Positions 59,699 through 64,000 of a stretch of DNA of 64,000 nucleotides are shown here, one piece after another. The position numbers were made by a program, and so were the translations under genes. The DNA lies in contig JAMLGI010000003.1 in assembly GCA_023958085.1 (NCBI GenBank), positions 1-64,000 on the forward strand, given 5' to 3'. This DNA is from Solirubrobacterales bacterium (lineage in GTDB: Bacteria > Actinomycetota > Thermoleophilia > Solirubrobacterales > 70-9). Every line of letters starts with the position of its first letter. The first letter of the stretch is position 1. Under the pieces are notes generated by a model, which did no database searches, had not been told where the DNA came from, and was given only the letters and a program-made list of their open reading frames with translations.

Positions 59699-61534
59699 AT
59701 GAAGTACGACGGAACCGGCCAACCGCGAACGGCGGCCTTGGAGATGAGAGTCCATCGGCGGGTCGGGGGACGTCTGACTACTGCGTCTGCCCTGGGGCTG
59801 CTGACCCTGATTTCCCTCCTGTCGGGAGGCTCCCTGGCGTCAGCGCTCGCACCGGGCCCATGGGTCTCTCCGGCGTCAAACCTTTCGACGCCGGGGCTAG
59901 ACGCTGGCGACCCGCAGCTTGCGGTCGCCCCGGACGGCGCCACCACCGCGGTCTGGTACAGCAGCAGCGGCAGCAACATCGTTCAGGCCGCGACCCGGCC
60001 ACCCGGCGGGAGCTTCGGGACGCCGGTTGACCTCTCCGCAGCCGGGGAGGACGCGCACGACCCGCAGATCGCGGTCTCCCCGGACGGCACCACAACCGTG
60101 ACCTGGCGCCGCTACAACGGCGGCAACTACATCGTTCAGGCCGCGACCCGGCCACCCGGCGGGAGCTTCGGTGCACCATTTGATCTCTCCGCCCCGGGAA
60201 AGAACGCGTTTGACCCGCAGATCGCGGTCTCCCCGGACGGCACCACAACCGCGGTCTGGCGTCGCGACGACGGCAGCAACTACATCATTCAGGCTGTGAT
60301 CAGTCCACCCGGCGGGAGCTTCGGGGTGCCGGTTGATCTCTCTGCCATCGGACGGAACGCGTACAGTCCGCAGATCGCGATCTCCCCGGACGGGACCACG
60401 ACCGCGGTCTGGCGTCGCTACAACGGCAGCGACTACATCACTCAAGCCGCCACCCGGCCGGCCGGCGGGAGCTTCGGGACGCCGGTTGATCTCTCCGCCC
60501 CTGGCGAGGATGCGTTTGACCAACAATTGGTGGCCGCCCCGGACGGGGCCAGCACCGTGGTCTGGCGCCGCTACAACGGCAGCAACTACGTCGTTCAGGC
60601 CACCATCCGGCCGGCCGGCGGGAGCTTCGGGACGCCGGTGGACCTCTCCGCCGCCGGACAGAACGCTTTCTATCCGCAAGTAGCGGCCTTCCCGGACGGC
60701 ACCACCACCGCAGTCTGGCACCGCGACAATGGCGGCAACTACGTCGTTCAGGCCACCATCCGGCCACCCGGCGGGAACTTCGGGATGCCGGTTGATCTCT
60801 CCGCCGCCGGACAGGACGCGGAGGACCCACAGGTGGTGGCAGCTCCGGACGAGACCGGGATCATCACTGCAGTCTGGCAACGCGATGACGGGTCAAACGA
60901 TTCGATTCAGGCAGCATCCACGGTGACCCCGTCCCTGCTCCTCGCGGTTGCCCGGACGGGCAGCGGCCAGGGCGCCGTCGCCTCGGATGTCGGCGGAATC
61001 AACTGCGGTGTGGTCTGTGCGGTCAATCTGGCCGCCTACACCAAGGTCGCTCTGACCGCAACCGCGAAACCGGGCTCCACCTTCACCGGCTGGGGTGGCG
61101 TCTGCTCGGGAACCGAGCCGACCTGCACGATGACCATGAACCAGGCACGGAACGTGACCGCGAAGTTCAGCAAGATCCTCCAGCCCACCGACACCACCGC
61201 GATCTTCGACGGCACCCGGCTTCACATCCGGCTGAAATGCGGTCCGCAGTACCGGCCGAAATGCGTGATGTCCGCCGTACCGGTCACCAGGCAGGGCAGG
61301 AAGGGCAAACCGATGGCCAAACCGGTGAAGAAAAAGATCAAGGCCGGCAAATGGATCAAGGTCAGCTTCCTGATCACGCCGAAATACCGGGCGACGCTCA
61401 CCGCGATGTCGAAGAAGGCGGGCAAGACCGTGTTCGTCCAGCAGAAGATCCGTTCGAAAAAGATCGGCAAGAAGAAGTTCAAGGGCAAGAAACCCCGAAC
61501 CGTCTATCACCGCTACCGGGTGCGCTCCACCTGA
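59699..61534 (+). CDS. Secreted propeller-repeat protein B3 with Lys-rich tail
   Basis: A 611-aa exported protein. The signal peptide is at about 1-50 (core TTASALGLLTLISLLSGGSLASA). Exactly seven repeats of 51 residues follow (about 60-410), each PQ(I/V)AxxPDGTTTAVWRRYNGxNYxVQA..RPPGGSFGxPVDLSAxG; seven is a standard blade number for a closed propeller. One divergent InlB-type repeat (about 418-495) leads to the Lys-rich module 500-611, the shortest form, ending VRST without the final Gly. ATG at 59699; an in-frame ATG at 59744 would shorten the signal region. B3 has the most regular repeats of the B proteins. Ligand unknown. Confidence 0.83.
   Translation: MKYDGTGQPRTAALEMRVHRRVGGRLTTASALGLLTLISLLSGGSLASALAPGPWVSPASNLSTPGLDAGDPQLAVAPDGATTAVWYSSSGSNIVQAATRPPGGSFGTPVDLSAAGEDAHDPQIAVSPDGTTTVTWRRYNGGNYIVQAATRPPGGSFGAPFDLSAPGKNAFDPQIAVSPDGTTTAVWRRDDGSNYIIQAVISPPGGSFGVPVDLSAIGRNAYSPQIAISPDGTTTAVWRRYNGSDYITQAATRPAGGSFGTPVDLSAPGEDAFDQQLVAAPDGASTVVWRRYNGSNYVVQATIRPAGGSFGTPVDLSAAGQNAFYPQVAAFPDGTTTAVWHRDNGGNYVVQATIRPPGGNFGMPVDLSAAGQDAEDPQVVAAPDETGIITAVWQRDDGSNDSIQAASTVTPSLLLAVARTGSGQGAVASDVGGINCGVVCAVNLAAYTKVALTATAKPGSTFTGWGGVCSGTEPTCTMTMNQARNVTAKFSKILQPTDTTAIFDGTRLHIRLKCGPQYRPKCVMSAVPVTRQGRKGKPMAKPVKKKIKAGKWIKVSFLITPKYRATLTAMSKKAGKTVFVQQKIRSKKIGKKKFKGKKPRTVYHRYRVRST
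59867..60920 (+). repeat. Seven tandem 153-nt propeller repeats in B3
   Basis: Units of 153 nt (51 codons). Long stretches are identical between neighbouring units, for example CGCAGATCGCGGTCTCCCC at 60063 and 60216. Such homogeneity points to recent unit duplication or recombination and predicts copy-number variation between strains. Confidence 0.85.
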
Positions 61535-61564
61535 AACGGCAGCCCGACCGGGAGTGGTGACGAG

Positions 61565-62134
61565 TCAGGAGTCCCGAAGCGGGCCGGTGTTGCTCACGGT
61601 CTGGTTTTCTCCGGTCTCCTCGACCTCCGCTTCGAGAGCCGCCATCGCGTCTGCCAGGCGAACGCCGTCCGGAAGGGTCAGCCCGGGATCGAGTTCGAGC
61701 AGCGGAGCGAGGACGAAGCGGCGGGAGGTGACCTCGCGGTGTGGCAGCCTCAGCCGGTCCGACTCGTACTCGAGGTCACCCATCAGCAACAGGTCGATAT
61801 CGATCACGCGGGGCGAGTGACGTGGCCGTCCGGTCCGGCGTCCGATCGCCCGTTCGATCTCCTTGAGCAGATCGAGTAGTTCCTCCGGTTCAAGCGGGGT
61901 GCGGATCCTGACCGCCGCGTTGAGGAAGTCCGGCTGGTCGAGAATCAGACCGACCGGGGCGGTTTCCCAGCCGGAGGAAACGGCCTCCACCTCGATTCCG
62001 GCACCGAGCAGCCGGTCGATCGCCTGGTTCAGGTATCCGTGGCGGTCACCGATGTTGGAACCGAGACCGAGAAAGACCACCCTGCTCTCGACCGGACCGT
62101 CATCCCTGCCGGCATCGACGGTCGGTTGGCTCAC
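61565..62134 (-). CDS. folK: 2-amino-4-hydroxy-6-hydroxymethyldihydropteridine diphosphokinase
   Basis: A 189-aa pyrophosphokinase of folate synthesis, transferring pyrophosphate from ATP to hydroxymethyl-dihydropterin. Motifs: VVFLGLGSNIGDRHGYL, SSGWETAPVG, DFLNAAVRIRT and the metal site RVIDIDLLLMGD, then PHREVTSRRFVLAPLLELDP. The GTG at 62134 overlaps the folB stop (GTGA) and opens MSQPTVDAGRDDG; the longer frame to 62629 is a shadow of folB. Last gene of folP-folB-folK; it converges with B3. Confidence 0.95.
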   Translation of the reverse strand: MSQPTVDAGRDDGPVESRVVFLGLGSNIGDRHGYLNQAIDRLLGAGIEVEAVSSGWETAPVGLILDQPDFLNAAVRIRTPLEPEELLDLLKEIERAIGRRTGRPRHSPRVIDIDLLLMGDLEYESDRLRLPHREVTSRRFVLAPLLELDPGLTLPDGVRLADAMAALEAEVEETGENQTVSNTGPLRDS

Positions 62135-62511
62135 GGTTCCCCGGCTCGCGTCCGGGTGATCTCGACCGAGGCGCCATCCACCTGGAACGGAATCGGCGGG
62201 ACCGGCTTTGTCGCCCGGACCGTGATCGAGGCAGCGGTCGGGAACCGGTCCAGAGTCCGTTCCGCGATCACGGTCACCAGCCGCTCCAGGGTGCGGTAAC
62301 TCCCGCCCCCCGCGGTCTCCGCCACAAGATCGGTCAGCTCGCCGTAGTCGACCGTCCCGGCGACCTCGTCGCTCACCATCGCATCGCAGGTGGCGGGGAT
62401 CAGTTCGAGATCGAAGACCATCCGCTGCCCGACCTTGCGTTCGGCCTCCTCCACCCCGTGATGGGTGTACAGGGTCAGTCCGTTGATCCGGATGATCGGA
62501 GATTGCGTCAC
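62131..62511 (-). CDS. folB: Dihydroneopterin aldolase
   Basis: A 126-aa enzyme that splits dihydroneopterin to hydroxymethyl-dihydropterin and glycolaldehyde. It has IIRINGLTLYTHHGVEEAERKVGQ near the start, DYGELTDLVAETAGGGSYRTLERLVTVIAERTLDRFP in the middle and VRATKPVPPI at the end. Normal length. It lies 9 bases after folP and overlaps folK by 4 bases. Its product goes straight to FolK. Confidence 0.95.
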   Translation of the reverse strand: MTQSPIIRINGLTLYTHHGVEEAERKVGQRMVFDLELIPATCDAMVSDEVAGTVDYGELTDLVAETAGGGSYRTLERLVTVIAERTLDRFPTAASITVRATKPVPPIPFQVDGASVEITRTRAGEP

Positions 62512-62520
62512 CGGGCAAAC

Positions 62521-63306
62521 CTACCCGGCGGTCTCGATCGCCTCGGCCACGGTCAGCGCCTGGGCGACCTCGGCCACATCGTGGACCCGGACCATCTTCG
62601 CCCCGTTTCGACGGGCGGCAAGACAGCAAGAGATCGTTCCTCCAAGCCGCTCGCTCTCGGGGACATCATGGTCGAGCCGGCCGATGAAGGTCTTGCGCGA
62701 TGGGCCGACCAGCACCGGGACTCCGGTCGCGGCGAAACGATCGAGTGCCGCGAGCAGGGTCAAGTTGTGACCAACCGTCTTGCCGAAGCCGATTCCCGGA
62801 TCGATCCAGAGGTTCCTGCGATCGATTCCGGACGCCACGGCAGCTTCAGTCCGTTCCTCCAGAAACCGGAGGATCTCACCGACCACGTCCTCGTAGCGCG
62901 GATCGTCCTGCATGGTTCGCGGGGTGCCGAGCATGTGCATCAGCACCACCTCCACCCCGGACCCGGCACAGAGCGGCGCCATCTCCGGATGCCCGAGCGC
63001 GGTCACATCGTTGACCATCGTCGCTCCCGCCTCGATTGCCCGTTCGGCAACCTCCGGCTTCACCGTGTCGATCGAGATCGGGGCAGTCCCGGACAGGCCT
63101 TCGATCACCGGGATCACCCGGTCAAGTTCCTCTGCCGCTCCTACCGGTTCAGCGCCCGGCCGGGTCGATTCACCACCAACATCGAGAACATCCGCTCCTT
63201 CCGCGGCCAGCTTGCGTCCGTGGGCGATCGCCAGTTCCGGGTCGCAGAACCGGCCCCCGTCCGAAAACGAGTCCGGGGTCACGTTGACGATCCCCATGAT
63301 CTTCAC
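62521..63306 (-). CDS. folP: Dihydropteroate synthase
   Basis: A 261-aa TIM-barrel enzyme joining p-aminobenzoate and hydroxymethyl-dihydropterin diphosphate; it is the target of sulfonamides. Signatures: IMGIVNVTPDSFSDGG (3-18), DVLDVGGESTRPGA, TVKPEVAERAIEAGATMVNDV, NLWIDPGIGFGKTVGHNL and PVLVGPSRKTFIG, ending RVHDVAEVAQAL. ATG at 63306. First gene of the folP-B-K run; the partial secreted gene B4 lies 67 bases upstream in the same direction. Confidence 0.96.
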   Translation of the reverse strand: MKIMGIVNVTPDSFSDGGRFCDPELAIAHGRKLAAEGADVLDVGGESTRPGAEPVGAAEELDRVIPVIEGLSGTAPISIDTVKPEVAERAIEAGATMVNDVTALGHPEMAPLCAGSGVEVVLMHMLGTPRTMQDDPRYEDVVGEILRFLEERTEAAVASGIDRRNLWIDPGIGFGKTVGHNLTLLAALDRFAATGVPVLVGPSRKTFIGRLDHDVPESERLGGTISCCLAARRNGAKMVRVHDVAEVAQALTVAEAIETAG

Positions 63307-63373
63307 GGTGGCAACCCTAACTACTGATCAATCGCGGTATGGAGATGTGCTCAGAATAGTCCCGGCCAGGCGA

Positions 63374-64000
63374 TCACCGGACCAGTTTCACTGTCCGGGT
63401 GCGGGTCCTGGCTTTGCAACCGTTCTTTGGCCGGAAGGTGATCCTGAGTTTCAACCTGACCGAACCGGTTCGCCCGAGTTTCCTGGCGGCCCTGCCTCTG
63501 GCCTTCACCCTAAGCGCGACCGTGCCCTTCCGGCTCCGTTTCCTCACCGACTTGCGGACCGACTTTGAACCGTTCAGGGTCACCGTTCCGGCCGTCCCGA
63601 TCCTCGCCTTCAGGGTGCCGGTGCCCTTCCTGCGGTTCACCTTGAACCGACCCGTCTTCAGGGTGGCCCCGGTGCAAACCAGGGCAAACCGGGCGTTCAC
63701 CGACTCCGCCTCCAGCATCGTCACCTCACAGGTCGGTGTCGATCCGGAACAGCCCCCGTCCCATCCCGCGAAACTGCTGCCCGAATCCGGAGTGGCAGAC
63801 AGGGTCACCCTGGTGTAGGAGAGGTAGTTCGCGGCGCAGGTCGCACCGCAGTCAATCCCGGCCGGACTCGAAACAACCCTGCCGTGACCAGAACCGGAAC
63901 GAGACACACTCAACACCGGACTCGGCTGAGCAGTCGACGCCGACTGGATGATGACGTGGGTGCCGTTGCTGCGACTCCAGACCGCTGTAGCGGAGCCGTC
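63374..64000 (-). CDS. Secreted propeller-repeat protein B4, C-terminal part only
   Basis: The last 208 residues of a gene cut by the right edge. The frame starts DGSATAVWSRSNGTHVIIQSAST, which is the end of a propeller repeat as in B1. One divergent InlB-type repeat follows (GRVVSSPAGIDCG, SFAGWDGGCSG), and then the Arg/Lys-rich tail CTGATLKTGRFKVNRRKGT to RTRTVKLVR, the same tail class as B1. It lies on the opposite strand to B1-B3. A GTG at 63916 could mimic a start, but similarity continues upstream of it. Confidence 0.85.
   Translation of the reverse strand, partial: DGSATAVWSRSNGTHVIIQSASTAQPSPVLSVSRSGSGHGRVVSSPAGIDCGATCAANYLSYTRVTLSATPDSGSSFAGWDGGCSGSTPTCEVTMLEAESVNARFALVCTGATLKTGRFKVNRRKGTGTLKARIGTAGTVTLNGSKSVRKSVRKRSRKGTVALRVKARGRAARKLGRTGSVRLKLRITFRPKNGCKARTRTRTVKLVR

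Overview
The window reads as a chromosomal segment of a high-G+C actinobacterium, most likely Thermoleophilia/Solirubrobacterales. This is inferred from the heavy GTG/TTG start usage, from a CarD regulator next to DisA, from the Arg-rich C-terminal module at the ends of two secreted proteins (a module I associate with Solirubrobacterales exoproteins), and from general protein flavour. No species can be named from the sequence alone. I see no insertion sequence, prophage or CRISPR array, and one tRNA (Thr, TGT anticodon).

Backbone. On the minus strand, from right to left, lie folP-folB-folK (62-63 kb), coaX-dusB (51-52 kb), greA-lysS (48-50 kb), glxK-crcB-crcB (46-47 kb), clpC (43-45.7 kb), radA-disA-carD-ispD-PHP-ispF-alkA (27-33 kb), cysS-rlmB (11-13 kb) and a SigH-like sigma factor (9.6-10.3 kb). 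This is close to the order known from Bacillus (coaX, folP-B-K, dusB, lysS, clpC, radA, disA, ispD, ispF, cysS, rlmB, sigH) and, for radA to rlmB, from Mycobacterium. The window is therefore an ancient housekeeping neighbourhood into which other genes have been placed.

Insertions. Three blocks break the backbone. (1) 15.8-26.8 kb: three tandem plus-strand paralogues (A1-A3, about 1140-1200 aa). They are secreted multidomain proteins, each followed by an almost identical terminator. (2) 33.1-42.9 kb: small membrane proteins, a PepF peptidase, a PatB-like lyase, an amidohydrolase, a lysozyme-fold secreted protein and a complete potABCD-type polyamine ABC operon. (3) 54.6-61.5 kb plus the right edge: secreted proteins B1-B3 and partial B4, built from 51-residue beta-propeller-like repeats plus divergent InlB-type repeats, together with a decayed remnant of another copy.

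The most novel content is the A/B exoprotein system. Two unrelated head architectures (beta-sandwich/PKD/Big_9 in A; propeller in B) end in the same Lys/Arg-rich C-terminal module in A1, A2, A3, B2 and B3 and in the remnant at 54.7 kb. B1 and B4 end in a different basic module. Linkers and InlB repeats have been exchanged between the families. I infer a swappable surface-retention or polyanion-binding tail; its function is not demonstrated.

Left end (0-10 kb). A divergent thiolase/3-hydroxyacyl-CoA dehydrogenase pair is separated by a 22-bp palindrome resembling the TetR-type FadR box. It is followed by a pterin dehydratase, a zinc-finger rhomboid protease, an ECF sigma/anti-sigma-like pair, a fused PlsC-GpsA lipid enzyme, tRNA-Thr, and a GT39-like/GtrA envelope glycosylation pair.
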